A stretch of DNA of 64,000 nucleotides from Symbiodinium natans (lineage: Eukaryota; Sar; Dinophyceae; Suessiales; Symbiodiniaceae): the NCBI GenBank assembly GCA_905221605.1, contig CAJNDS010001891.1, positions 320,001 to 384,000 of the forward strand, given 5' to 3'. The notes under the pieces were generated by a model that worked only from the letters and a program-made list of their open reading frames with translations, had not been told where the DNA came from and did not search any database. Both the position numbers and the translations under genes were made by a program. Every line of letters starts with the position of its first letter. Position 1 is the stretch's first letter. Below, piece by piece: positions 52,232 through 63,154 of this stretch.

Positions 52232-52951
52232 CCCTAAACCCTAAACCCTAAACCCTCGACCCTAGCCCAAGGGCTTCTGGTTGGGAAACTCGGAATGCCC
52301 CGCAGGTCCTGGGCGGAGGAGCGTACAGCGTCGAGCCAGCGCCAGCCCTGTAGGGTTTAGGGTTTAGGGTTTGGGGTTTGGGGTTTGGGGTTTAGGGTTT
52401 AGGGTCCAAGTGGAAGAAAAGTTGGAGCAACCAGCTGCTTAGCGACGCTTCCGAGGGTTGGTCAGTTGCGGCACCGTGCTGTCACACCTCACCCAATCAA
52501 GGGGTTGAGACTCGCATGGTGGATCTTTTCCCGGCAATGGCGGGCTATCGACGCAAAAGGATTCTTTCGATTCTTGTTTCTTGTATCCACGTCGGTGGAA
52601 CAGCACCTGGGTCACAGCATTCACCAGCTCGTGCTTGGCGGAGCCATGTGCCGAAGCGGTTCTATATGCAAAGGCGGCAGTCTATGCAACAAAAATGGGG
52701 CTTAACTGTGTCTCTGGGGCCTTAATATACTCCTGATACGCCCCTTGTACGCCCTTAGGGGATCTTAAAACAGGGTCTCCCAAGCCCAAGGGTACAAGCT
52801 TAGGGGTCTGAAGTAGAGTCCCATAAACAACCAGGGGACTCAACCCAAGAGTGACATGGGAATAAAAAAGGGTGCCCTTTTGGCTAAAAGGGGCCTAGAA
52901 CCTAAATCCTAAACCTCTGGGTCCGAGGGGATATACCTCAAACCACCCCAA

Positions 52952-53060
52952 GGAGGCCAAAACCCCTTATATTACGCAATATTCCTTAAACCATATAGGG
53001 ATCCTTAGTATGATTTAAGGAATCTTCTTTAATTAAGGGGTATTGGGCTTCTTTTGGCCT
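52952..53060. mobile_element. Family B palindromic element, copy
   Basis: AGGCCAAAACCCCTTA at the left is matched by AATTAAGGGGTATTGGGC then TTTTGGCCT at the right. The core TTAAACCATATAGGGATCCT is kept. One of the better-preserved copies. Confidence 0.7.
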
Positions 53061-53401
53061 AATATTAGGGTATCAGGGTTTAGGGTTTGGGGTTACATGG
53101 CCCCCTAGTATGGGCCCTTATACTTGGACCCCTTAAAAAAGCCCCCTTCATATATCTTATCCAAGGGCCCATTTTGGGTTTAGGGTTTAGGGGATTAGGG
53201 TTTAGGGTTTAGGGTTTTGGGTTTTGGGTAATGCTTCAGAACCCTTTCAAGCTTATACTAACAGTCCTTAATAGGGATTAGAATAGGGGGTACTAGAATC
53301 CTTATAAAGAAAAACTGTTAGAATAAGGGGGAACAGCCCAAGTGTAGGGTTCAAGGGGTAAAGGGGCCATATTGAGGGACCATGAAAACTACCCCTAGAC
53401 C

Positions 53402-53512
53402 ATATGGGCAGTTCTCAAAACTATGGTCCGACTCTTGGGTACCCTACATGTCAGGGGCCGCCAAATAGTAGCAACCCCCAAAAAGGGACCTTATGTTCGA
53501 GAAGTGACCATC
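53402..53512. mobile_element. Family D palindromic element, copy 3
   Basis: Left arm GGGCAGTTCTCAAAACTATG; right arm TTATGTTCGAGAAGTGACCA. The interior CAGGGGCCGCCAAATAGTAG aligns with the other D copies. Confidence 0.6.
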
Positions 53513-53704
53513 TAGGAATTCTTAGTGTGATGTAAGGGAAATAAATACATTCCTGAGGGACATCTTGCTCTGTGGGTGGACTATAGTATTACAATATGGA
53601 AGCCACAAAAACCAAGGCACATTGCTCTGTATCTTCGGTCGATGCCACTTAATTCGGGTTTAGGGCTTTAGGGTTTCGAGTGACCAAAGACCATCTACCT
53701 TGCG

Positions 53705-53795
53705 ATGCTCCCCCTTATACTAACAACCCTTCATTATTAGGGAGTATCGTACCCCCCCTACTATAATCCCTATGAAGGACTGAGCATCCCAACAT
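53705..53795. mobile_element. Family C palindromic element, copy
   Basis: GATGCTCCCCCTTATACTAA, then CAACCCTTCATT; right arm ATAATCCCTATGAAGGACTG, then AGCATCCCAAC. Confidence 0.55.
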
Positions 53796-54581
53796 CTTCC
53801 CCCCAAACAGAACAACTAAGCAGTTGCTCTGCAATCCACCGGTTAACTTTCCCTCCTGGAAAAAATCGCGGCAAATCCTGCCCCAAAACACTCAACCCAG
53901 ACACCCCCCCCCCCACCCCCAACATAAAATGACAACCGATAAACCTCATAAACCCTCTAAACCCTCAAAGCCCTCTCACCCCGCTAAAGCCTCACCCCCG
54001 GAAAGCCTCAACCTCTCTCTTGATTGCCAGACCGACCCTGCCTCGGTACTACCCAGCAACGGCAGGGAACTGGCAGCGACAAGAAATCTTGTCTGTGCAA
54101 TCAGTGTTTAGGGCCTAAAATTGGCCTGGCAACCACTAGCTGTCAATTGTGGGATACATGCAGATACGAATGGTTTTTGTCACTTGTCTCATTCCATACT
54201 TGGTTGCCTTTTAACCCCCCATAAAAGTTCACCTTTTTGCCCCCTCAGTATGAAATTAGAGGAACCCTAAACTTATAAAGTGATAAAGTTGTAGTTAACC
54301 CTAAACCCTAAACGCTAAACCCTAAACCCTATACAAACCCTAAACCTAGCTTAGACTTGCTCACTGGCACGCTGACTCGGTCAAGGAACCCACCGCACGA
54401 GAACGAACCCAACCGGGAATGAAACCGCAACGGCTCAGCCTTGTCGATATAGGCTTTAGGGTTTAGGGTTTAGAGTTTAGGGTTTAGGGTTTAGGGAACA
54501 CGTGGGAGCACATCACTTGAGCTGCTTCTCCAAACAAGAACCCAAAGAGCCCAACATGACGTGGATCCTACATGGCAATGT

Positions 54582-54722
54582 ACCCCTAAAACCCTAAACC
54601 CTAAACCCTAAACCCTAAACCCCTAAACCCCTAAACCCCTAAACCCTAAACCCTAAACCCTAAACCCTAAACCCTAAACCCTAAACCCTAAACCCTAAAC
54701 CCTAAACCCTAAACCCTAAACC
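54582..54722 (-). repeat. CCCTAAA array
   Basis: About 20 C-strand heptamers. Three CCCCTAAA octamers near 54620-54642 sit inside the array as a small homogeneous block. Confidence 0.97.
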
Positions 54723-55892
54723 GGAACATCCTCAATTAAGGGCTCTTGGGTTCGGTCAAAACAGCAAAAAACTGCGTTCGGCACCTCTGCTGCGCGTTGA
54801 CACCCTGGCAAGCATGGCAGAGTTCAGCTACAGGGCCCTTCATACTTAGGGTTTAGGGTTTAGGGTTCGGGGTTTAGGGTTCAGGTGTTTAGGGTTTAGG
54901 GTTTAGGGTTTAGGGTTTAGGGTTTAGGGTTTGGGGTTTGGGGTTTGGGGTTTGGGGTTTGGGGTTTAGGGTTTGGAGTTTGGGGTTCACAGAGGGTATA
55001 TAAGGGTCCCCAATTAAGGGCCCATTATACCCAAGATACTTACGGGAGCTATGCCCTAAACTCCTACACCCTAAGCAAACTCCTGAAGCCCTAAACTCCC
55101 TTTACCCTAAACCCTAAGCCCGAAACCCTAAACCTTAAACCAAAAACCCTAAACCCGAAACCCTAAACCCAAAACCCTAAACCCTAAACCCTAAACCCAA
55201 CTCTTGGACCCCGACTCCTACACCCTGAACAACTCCTTGACCCGAACCAAACCCCAAACTCTTAAACCTTTCACTCCCAAACTCCTAAAACCCTAAACTC
55301 CTACTACCCGCAGCTCCTAAACCCTCAACCCTCAACTCAACCCTCAACCCTCAACCCTAAACCCTAAACCCTAAACCCTAAACCTTAAACCCTAAACCCT
55401 AAACGAGCAGAAGCAGCTAAAGACCGGGCCTGCCGGCCGAAGCTCACCATCACGATAGCAAGGGCCTGGCCAAGAAGGCTTCCTGGGGTTTAGGGTTTAG
55501 GGTTTAGGGTTTAGGGTTTGGGGTTTGGGGTTTAGGGTTTAGGGGGTTTAGGCTTCAGGAGGTTTTGGCTTCAAAGGGTTTGGGGTTCAGGGTTTAGGGT
55601 TTAGTCTTTGGGGGGGGTTACGGTTTAGGGAGTTTAGGCTTCGGGAGAGTTTAGGCTTCAGAGGGTTTACGGCTTGAAGGTATATGTTTGAAGGCATGTG
55701 TGGAAGGCTTCTGGGGTTTAGGGTCCAGGGTCTAGGGTCTAGGGTCTGGGGTTTAGGGTTTAGGGTTTAGGGTTTAGGGTTTAGGGTTTAGGGTTTAGGG
55801 TTTAGTGCTTAGGGTTGGCAGGGCTAAGGCCGGGCGAAAGAGGTTGAGGGTTTACCCGGTTCAGGTTTTTTACAGAGTTTTCTGAGGGCTTA

Positions 55893-56005
55893 CACTACTA
55901 TTTGCTTAAGAACCCCTCCCCAAAAAGACAACATTCCTTCTGTTGCCCGTATAAGGAAAAGTGGCTTATCACTTTGGGGGGTGGTTCTTGAGCAAACAGT
56001 AGTAT
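55893..56005. mobile_element. Family F palindromic element, best copy
   Basis: CTACTATTTGCTTAAGAACC at the left is matched by GGTTCTTGAGCAAACAGTAG at the right. The interior has CTTCTGTTGCCCGTATAAGG. Flanked by TTTAGGG-type and CCCTAAA-type DNA. Confidence 0.7.
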
Positions 56006-56213
56006 CCCTAAACCCTAAACCCTAAACTCGAAACCCTAATCCCAAGCATGAAAACAAGAGCCGGAGACCAGGATCAGCACGCCCAGCTCGAGGGCCAGAT
56101 TGATACCCACGTCCTGAACTCAGGTGCCATGGACGTTGAACTGACCAAAGTCCTAAACTCTGAGCGGGTTTAGGGTTTAGGGTTTAGAGTTTAAGGTTTA
56201 CAGGTAGGGTTTA

Positions 56214-56443
56214 GGTACCTGCAAACATGACAGGATCCACGAGCAACGTACGCAGTCACATTTCTGGGCTGTAGGCTCTGAGCGAAACCCATGTCACCCC
56301 GAACATCTGTACACTTCGCCGTTTTGGCAGAGATGAGGACGGCCCACTCCATGAACGACCACGAAAGCGAGGCACATCCTCCCTGAAAGCAAGCCCTTAC
56401 ATCAGCTTTCGTCTCAAAATCTACGGCTTCAAAGGCCATGTTC
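56214..56443 (-). other. HCc copy 3 downstream flank
   Basis: Starts at TACCTGCAAACATGACAGGA, immediately after TTTAGGG-type repeats. It matches the spacer between the tandem HCc units (22921-22985) and then their common 3' flank (CTGTAGGCTCTGAGCGAA, CCCATGTCACCCCGAACATC). The homologous block therefore contains spacer from an array, not only the gene. Confidence 0.8.
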
Positions 56444-56776
56444 TCAGAACTGGTCTTTCACCGCCTTCACCGGATAGGCCTTGACCACCGTCTTTGCCGG
56501 CTGCGCCTTGACTGTCATTTCCTTGCCGAACATAACCCTTTTGCCGGCCTTGGTGGCTGCCTTCGTGCGGGTTTTGATCATGAAGAGTCCAGGAAGGACG
56601 AACTTGCCGGTCTTCTTCACCTCCGTCGCACCGATGTCAGCCAAGGACGACAGCACCTGTGTCACCTCGCTCTTCTTCAAGCCCGTGCTCTCGGCCACGC
56701 GAGCGGCAATGCCACTCTTCGGCATGGCGCGGACTGCCTTCATCTTCATCACCTTCATTGCCTTCATGGGGGCCAT
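56444..56776 (-). CDS. Dinoflagellate histone-like protein (HCc/HLP, HU-like), third copy
   Basis: 110 residues, intact, same MAPMKAMKVMKMKAVRAMPK start and KAYPVKAVKDQF end as the copy at 23188. Two differences are visible: Arg for Gln in IAARVAES and Phe for Val in LPGLFMIKTR. Silent changes are more numerous, so this copy diverged earlier than the tandem pair and appears to be under purifying selection. The role is the same: a small basic chromosomal DNA-binding protein. The start was chosen at MAPM because codons further upstream are not shared between copies. No intron is seen. Confidence 0.93.
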   Translation of the reverse strand: MAPMKAMKVMKMKAVRAMPKSGIAARVAESTGLKKSEVTQVLSSLADIGATEVKKTGKFVLPGLFMIKTRTKAATKAGKRVMFGKEMTVKAQPAKTVVKAYPVKAVKDQF

Positions 56777-56849
56777 GGCTTCAAAGCTTGGAGGCGAGAG
56801 GGAACAGGACACTACCAGCAAATCTGAGCCTTCGTGGCATGCGCTCATC

Positions 56850-58255
56850 AGATGTTGGAATCACAGTCGACAGCACAACCTTGAAGCCTTAACCCTAAAA
56901 CCCCATAACCCCCCCTCCCCAAGCCCCCAATAGCCCTCAGCCCTAAACCCTAGGCACGCAGCCCTCAAGGCAACATCTGCGGTATCCTCTGCAGGCAAGG
57001 ACCTTGGGACACTTTACATTAAGGCTAACTTCTGAACCCCTCCTAAAAGTTTAACTTTTGGGCTCATTCTTGTAGTTCTACCAGAAGACAGACAAGCTAA
57101 ATCTACCCAGACAGGGTTTCTAGCTTGCTCAGTAAGCTAGGATTAAAAAGTAAGAAGGGTGCCCTTCTTGGCTTAACGGGGTGTATAGGGGAATCCAAAC
57201 CCCCAAAGAAAGGGAATAAGGGCGCTACTGGGCATCCTAGGTTTCAGGGGGGGGGGGGGGGGGGTGCTTTGTAGAGCCGGATTTTAGGGGGTTTAGGGTT
57301 TAGGGTTTAGGGTTTAGGGTTTAGGGTTTAGGGCCAACATGGTCAGGTCTTTGCATGCACCCTGGACTTGGACCCAAGACCTGAAAGCCCTGAAACTCTA
57401 AACCCTTAAAACCCAAAAACCCCAAACACCCTAAAAGTACCCTATGAAACATACGTACCCTAAGATACCCTCATAGCCCAAAATGAGTTTTAGAAGTGCC
57501 CTGAGCCTAAACCCTAAACCCCCTCAACCCTAAAACCCAAAACGCTACCCTGAAGCCATCAACCCATCCTTAACCCTGTCACGCCTGCGCGCTCAGAAGC
57601 GTCGAGAGGGCCACCAGCAACAGGTTCAATCCTGTTTAGGGTTTAGGGTTTAGGTACTTGCAGGCTCAGGGTACTTATAACCCTAAATGATATCTGTACT
57701 TATAAGCCCCCTAAGTCTCCTAAGTAGGTTATAAGGAGATTATAACTGTGGTTAGTAGGGATGATGGCTCACGCCTACCAGGGTCTAGTTTGTGTTTGGG
57801 GGCATGGGGGGTTAAGGGGTCGGGTTTTAGCTCTGAAGCCAGGGATTTATTCGGGAATCAGGGGTGTAGGGTTCAGGTTTAGGGCTTGGCAGGTGCGCTT
57901 TTCTGTTTGAAGGGGTTTTGGGACTGACTAGGTTGAGGCGCCCCTTGATCCCTAAACCCCGCAACTGCAGCAGTCTCCACGGGCAGCTGGTGGCAACAGG
58001 CAGCAGTTGCTCAAAAAAAAAATCCAGCGCCTGGGTGTCAGAAAACTCGCCCCGTCATGCCCCGAATGGGTTTAGGGTTTAGGGTTTGGGGTTTAGGGTT
58101 TAGGGTCTCCAGATTCTCTCAAGGGTTTCGGAAAAAAAGAAACCTAAACCTTAACTCTTTATGGCGGGGTCTGGGCCCCTAAACCCACAAAGCCTGAGGG
58201 TTTAGGGTTTAGGGTGTAGGGTTTAGGGTTTAGGGTTTAGGGTTTAGGGCCAGAA
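56850..58255. repeat. Telomere-like mosaic region
   Basis: No gene is supported. TTTAGGG tracts lie at 57291-57335, 58070-58108 and 58199-58248; poly-G lies at 57247-57264. Decayed copies of families E (57140-57240) and A (57654-57770) are present. Otherwise short unique pieces. Confidence 0.7.
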
Positions 58256-58307
58256 GTACCCTTAAAAAGGGTACAATCGAGCCGCTGGCCCAGAGATACG
58301 GCTGATG

Positions 58308-58482
58308 CAGCTTTACCAAAATGGCAGATCTGTAGATGACGGCGCCACCAGGAAGCCGGGTACACGTCAGAGTTGTAATACTTGGCAGCCATTCTCTCAA
58401 TCCTCTTCAGGCTTCGTTGGCCAACCTTTTGTATGCAAAGATCGTTTCCTCGTCGCTCAGAGTTGGCACGTGCTGCTGCACC
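58308..58482 (-). pseudogene. Coding fossil with one frameshift
   Basis: On the minus strand the frame reads VQQHVPTLSDEETIFAYKRL then ANEA and a stop. If one base is missing near 58410 it continues as LKRIERMAAKYYNSDVYPAS then WWRRHLQICHF. The composition and joint reading look like a real exon, bounded upstream by TTCAG|G and downstream near TTTTG|GTAAAG, both splice-like. No protein family is recognised. Confidence 0.35.
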
Positions 58483-58625
58483 TGAAGTCCATGGCCAGTG
58501 CTGGCACTGGGGCACTGGGGTGCATGATGTTTTCACACTGTCTACGCTGAGGTATAGTTGCCATTGTATGTTTCGCTGCCGTACGTATAACCCTGCATAC
58601 AACTGCCCATGAACCTGCAAGCAGC

Positions 58626-58990
58626 CCCTAAAACCCTAAAACCCTAAAACCCTAAAACCCTAAAACCCTAAAACCCTAAAACCCTAAAACCCTAAAACCC
58701 TAAAACCCTAAAACCCTAAAACCCTAAAACCCTAAAACCCTAAAACCCTAAAACCCTAAAACCTAAAACCCTAAAACCTAAAACCCTAAAACCCTAAAAC
58801 CCTAAAAAACCCTAAAACCCTAAAACCCTAAAACCCTAAAACCCTAAAACCCTAAAACCCTAAAACCCTAAAACCCTAAAACCCTAAAACCCTAAAACCC
58901 TAAAACCCTAAAACCCTAAACCCTAAAACCCTAAACCCTAAACCCTAAACCCTATACCCTAAAACCCTAAACCCTAAACCCTAAACACTA
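58626..58990 (-). repeat. CCCTAAAA (8-mer) array
   Basis: About 35-40 nearly perfect CCCTAAAA octamers (G-strand TTTTAGGG) with a few shortened units. From about 58917 it changes to canonical CCCTAAA. It is the largest variant array in the window and matches the telomere type known from Chlamydomonas. Confidence 0.97.
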
Positions 58991-59539
58991 AACCCTAACC
59001 CCTAAACCCCCTAAAGCCCTAAGGCATGAAATGCAGGGGCCTGCAACGACTAAGAGCACGTTCGACCACCACCTCCGTACTTCTCAACAGCATGAGAAAG
59101 AAGGGGGGGGAGGGTTTAGGGTTTAGGGTTTAGGGTTTAGGGTTTAGGGTTTAGGGTTTAGGGTTTAGGGTTTAGGGTTTAGGGTTTAGGGTTTAGGGTT
59201 TAGGAAGGAGCTTCCTGATCCTGCGGTGCCGTGAAGTTGGGAATCTGATTTAAATTTAGGGCTTGGGGTTGAGGATTTGGGGTTCGGGGCTTAAGGCTCA
59301 GACATTGCAAGACAGGAGCATGGATAGCTACAATTACTATCCCCCCTTGCGTATATAAGTAATCACAATCTGGACCCTAAACCCTAAACCCTAAACCCTT
59401 TAAGCAGCCGCTGTAGTAGCTGACAGATGGCTGCGAGAATGCCAGAAACAACGTTTGAGAGAGTCTGAGAGAAATCTGACAGAAGTTGGTTTAGGGTTTA
59501 GGGTTTAGGGCCCCAGGAAGAATGTTGGTTTGACATTGG

Positions 59540-59645
59540 CCCATTGTACTGACAGTCCTGAATATAGGGATTATCATTAAGGGGGGGGGGGGGGGGTACC
59601 ACAACCCCTATTTGCTGGCATAAGGGGGAAACATCCCAAGTTGAA
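59540..59645. mobile_element. Family C palindromic element, copy
   Basis: Left arm GTACTGACAGTCCTGAATAT, then AGGGATTATCATTAAGGGGG with an expanded G run; right arm ACAACCCCTATTTGCTGG, then GGGGGAAACATCCCAAGT. Confidence 0.55.
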
Positions 59646-60931
59646 CTCCAAACACATGGAACCAGCTCTGCGTAGAAGTTGAGAGCAACTCAGAAGAAGC
59701 TTCAGGAAAGGAGCGACGTTCTGCCCAAAGATCCCAAGTACACCTTAGGGTTTAGGGTTAGGGTTTAGGGTTTCGGGTTTAGGGTTTAGGGTTTAGGGCT
59801 TAGGGTAAGTAAGGAATATACCCTTACGTCAGAATAAGGATCCCTGTATGGTTTAAGGTAAATGCCTTAATTCAGGTGTACAGGACAATTTGGACAGTCT
59901 GAGAAGACTTAGTTAGTGCACAATCCGGCCCTGTGATGCTGTTTTTAGGGTTTAGGCTTTAGGGTCCCTAGGGTTTAGGTCCAAGTAACAGCGCCTCTCT
60001 CTCTCTCTCTCTCGCTCTCTCTGTCTCTGTCTCTGTCTCTTTGTCTCGAAATCACAACCCGCACTGAAGTGGCAGCGGCAGCATCTCGCTGGCAATGTTT
60101 CTGGAACCATCCCACATCCCCCCCACTCCAAACAACTCCATTGGGAACCTCAATGCTGTAGGGTTCAGGGTTTCCTTGAACACACGAAGTTACCCCAACC
60201 CGCCCGGGAAAGCGCAAAACCACCACATGCCACAACTACGCAGTCCTTCATCGCGAAACGCCAAAGCTGCCATGAAACCCAAAATAGGACTCCCGTACTG
60301 TCGACTACGACGACTACTGCCACTGCTACCAGTATCATGAAATAATGACATGAATACTGTTGAATACAAAAATACGAACCGTGAGAACGCATCATAATCA
60401 CAGAAATTGCAAATCATCATCATCATGTTCTTCTTCTTCTTCTTCTTCGTCAACATCAACATCAACATCAACATCAACATCCACTTGGGCCGCGGGCTGG
60501 GCCACGTCCCGGGCGTAGGCGCAGCAGGCGCAGCAGCTGGTACTCAACGCTGGGGAGTTTGGGTGTTTTGGAGTTAGGGGTTTAGGGTTTAGGGTTTAGG
60601 GTTTAGGGTTTAGGGGTGAGGGTTTACTTAAGAAGTGTAGACAACCCTTAGCACAAGGGAGTCTTCAAGTTAGGCCCTTGTCCGGCACCACCCCTCCCTA
60701 GAAGGTTTAGGTTTTAGCGTTCGTCGGCGACGCTAGGCACACTTCCAGATTCACCTAAACCCCCTAAACCCTAAACCCAAAACCCCACAATCTCAACCCT
60801 AAGCCCAAACCCTAAACCCTAAACCCTAAACCCTAAACCCTAAACCCTTCAAGGTCCTCTTTGCGAGGTCCTGGGCCATGCAGCCCCAGACCCGGAGAAG
60901 CCCGGCCCCTGCCAGGAGCAGGAGCTCGCCT

Positions 60932-61040
60932 CGGGTTTAGGGTTTAGGGTTTAGGGTTTAGGGTTTAGGGTTTAGGGTTTAGGGTTTAGGGTTTAGGGTT
61001 TAGGGTTTAGGGTTTAGGGTTTAGGGTTTAGGGTTTAGGG
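60932..61040 (+). repeat. TTTAGGG array
   Basis: About 15 uninterrupted canonical heptamers. Confidence 0.97.
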
Positions 61041-62236
61041 TGACCCTAAGCCCGGGTTTTTTGCTACGTGAGAGTTGGACCTGCGACTTTATCATGGCAT
61101 GGCAAGGGCGGAAGGGGGTGGGGGGGGGGGGATTGCAAAAGTACTTCGTGCAGCAGGAGCCCTGACAAAAAAAGGGCCCAAAACCCCAAACCCCAAACAA
61201 CCGCGGTTTCAAACAAGCCCCTGGCACCATGTCGTTCTGCGTGTATGAGCGACCCTAAACCCTAAACCCTAAACCCTAAACCCTACACCCTAAACCCTAA
61301 ACCCTAAACCCTAAACGCGTGTCAGGCATTTCGGCAAGCAGTAAGGAGCTGGCCCTCCAGGAGCATCCTCGAAGCGCAGGAGTTGGTTGAGAGGGGTTTT
61401 GGCCCTTGTTTCCTTGGAGGGTTTAGGGTTTAGGGTTTAGGGTTTAGGGTTTAGGGTTTAGGGTTTATGGTTTAGGGTTCATAGGTGCTTAGACACGGTG
61501 CGTTTAGGGATTAGGGTTTAGGGTTTAAGGGTTCTCAGGTCTAGGGTTTGGGGGGGTTGTAGGGTTTATTGTTTGGGGCTTAGAGGCAATTGAATTGTAC
61601 GGTAGGGTTCAAAGCTGTGTTCTAGGTTCTGGACTGATTCAGTTGCAGGTTGAACTATTGCTCACCCGGCCATGGTGATCCCTAAACCCTAAACCCTAAA
61701 CCCTAAACCCTAAACCCTAAACCCTAAACCCCAAACCGCCCCTCATGTATCCTGTGCTGGGCGTCCCGGCTTGTCGCTCATGGCGTCGGCAGCTGCAGCA
61801 GCAGCTCTTCTCGGCTACACTACGCGGCCATGGCTTCAGAAGCGGCCGCTTCGGGTTTCGGGTGTTGGGCGCTGGGGTGGAGGCTTCGCGGGTCGGGTGT
61901 CTGGCTTTCAAAAGGTACCCTAAACCCTAAACCCAAAACCCGTTTGGGGGGAGCTGTAGGTTTATCATGGTAGCTAACATCCTGCCAGCTACAGCAGCTA
62001 CAGCTTGAAAGTCTTCAGGCACAGGGTTTGCATCCAAAAAGTTGACCCCTCACCACTGAGTGCATAACGCCTCATATGCCCTTAGGCTCTAGAAACCCTA
62101 AAAAACGCCCTGGAGACCCTGCAAAACCCGACAAACCTTGCTAAACAAAGCCCGCGACTGGTGCCCACGAGTCTGTGCTATTAGGACTCTTAACCACCAG
62201 CCAACCTGACGATAAACCCTAAACCATGCACCCCAG

Positions 62237-62335
62237 ACCCAGGAGTAACCTGGGAATATAAAAAGGGTACCCCTTGTTGGCTTTAAGGGGATTATTCAGG
62301 GAACCCCAACCCTGAAAAAAGGAGTTAAGGGCCTG
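62237..62335. mobile_element. Family E palindromic element, copy
   Basis: ACCCAGGAGTAACCTGGGAA, then AAAAAGGGTACCCC and GGCTTTAAGGGGATTATT. The right arm is replaced after AAGGGCCT by CCCTAAA units. Confidence 0.5.
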
Positions 62336-62795
62336 AACCCTAAACCCTAAACCCTAAACCCCTTGCTTAAGATTCACCGGGCTGCAAGCAGTTTTTTGCT
62401 CTCAAAAGCTCCAAAATGAGTCACTGTCGATATGCGAAGTGGATCCACAGCGGAGCCCTTGAGTTAGGAACTAGGGTTTGTTTGGGGGTTTAGGGTTTAG
62501 GGTTTAGGGCTTAGGGCTTAGGGCTTAGGGCTTGGGGCGTAGGGTTCAATGTGGAGGTGCAGATAGAGCGCGGAGCTTCAACTGCAACGCATCTTGGGAA
62601 GGTTTAGGGTTTGGGTTTAGGGTTTGGGGTTTGGGGTTTAGGGTTTAGAGTTTAAGTCTTGGGGTTTGGGGTTTGGGGGTTGGGGTTTGGGGTTTGGGGA
62701 GGGGGGGGGGGGGGGGCATCGCCCAATACACCTCGAGGAAAATTGAATCAATGCAGCCAGGATGGCTCTGCCTTTGGCTGATGGTTTCGCGCCCA

Positions 62796-62950
62796 CCCAG
62801 CGACTCCAATACCCCCGTAATTAAGGGGTTTAGGGTTTAGGGTTTAGGGTTTAGGGTTCAGGGTTTAGGGTTTAGGGTTTTTGATTGGGTTCCGTATATG
62901 GTTCAAGAAATATTCCTTAACTAAGGGGTATTGGAGTCTCTGAGCACCCA
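62796..62950. mobile_element. Family B palindromic element split by TTTAGGG
   Basis: Left arm ACCCAGCGACTCCAATACCC, then CCGTAATTAAGGGG; right arm ATATTCCTTAACTAAGGGGT, then ATTGGAGTCTCTGAGCACCC. Between them sits a TTTAGGG tract (62825-62880), so the hairpin is opened by telomere-like DNA. Confidence 0.7.
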
Positions 62951-63042
62951 GGGGGCGGAGACTGCAAAGGTTCAACTTGTCATACACGAGCCTTAAACCA
63001 GAAACACTGCGATATGGTCCTGCAGAACCCCAAGATACGTAT

Positions 63043-63154
63043 CATATGGGTGGCTGTCAGAATTATGATCCCTTTTTGGGGTACCCTGAATATTAGGTGC
63101 CGTATTATAATAGGGATCCAAAAAGGGACCATAATTTTGACAACCATCCATATG
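63043..63154. mobile_element. Family D palindromic element, best copy
   Basis: CATATGGGTGGCTGTCAGAA, then TTATGATCCCTTTTTGGGG. The right side is a near-perfect complement: CCAAAAAGGGACCATAATTT, then TGACAACCATCCATATG. About 112 bp in all. Confidence 0.75.

Larger units (their letters stand above)
52232..56213. repeat. Telomere-like mosaic region
   Basis: No gene is supported. CCCTAAA arrays lie at 54582-54722, 55100-55195 and 55320-55405; TTTAGGG and TTTGGGG arrays lie at 52352-52405, 54843-54980, 55488-55540 and 55745-55806. The unique stretch 53800-54290 has no recognised product. Families B (52952), C (53245, 53705), D (53402), E (52839) and F (55893) are present. Confidence 0.75.

Noticed and set aside
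52440-52700. Decayed HCc copy (minus-strand peptide with NAVTQVL next to a Lys-rich stretch)
   Set aside because: Only about 16 bases around ACAGCACCTG-GTCAC resemble HCc. The rest does not align with the helix or strand regions, and the flanks lack the conserved HCc 3' block.
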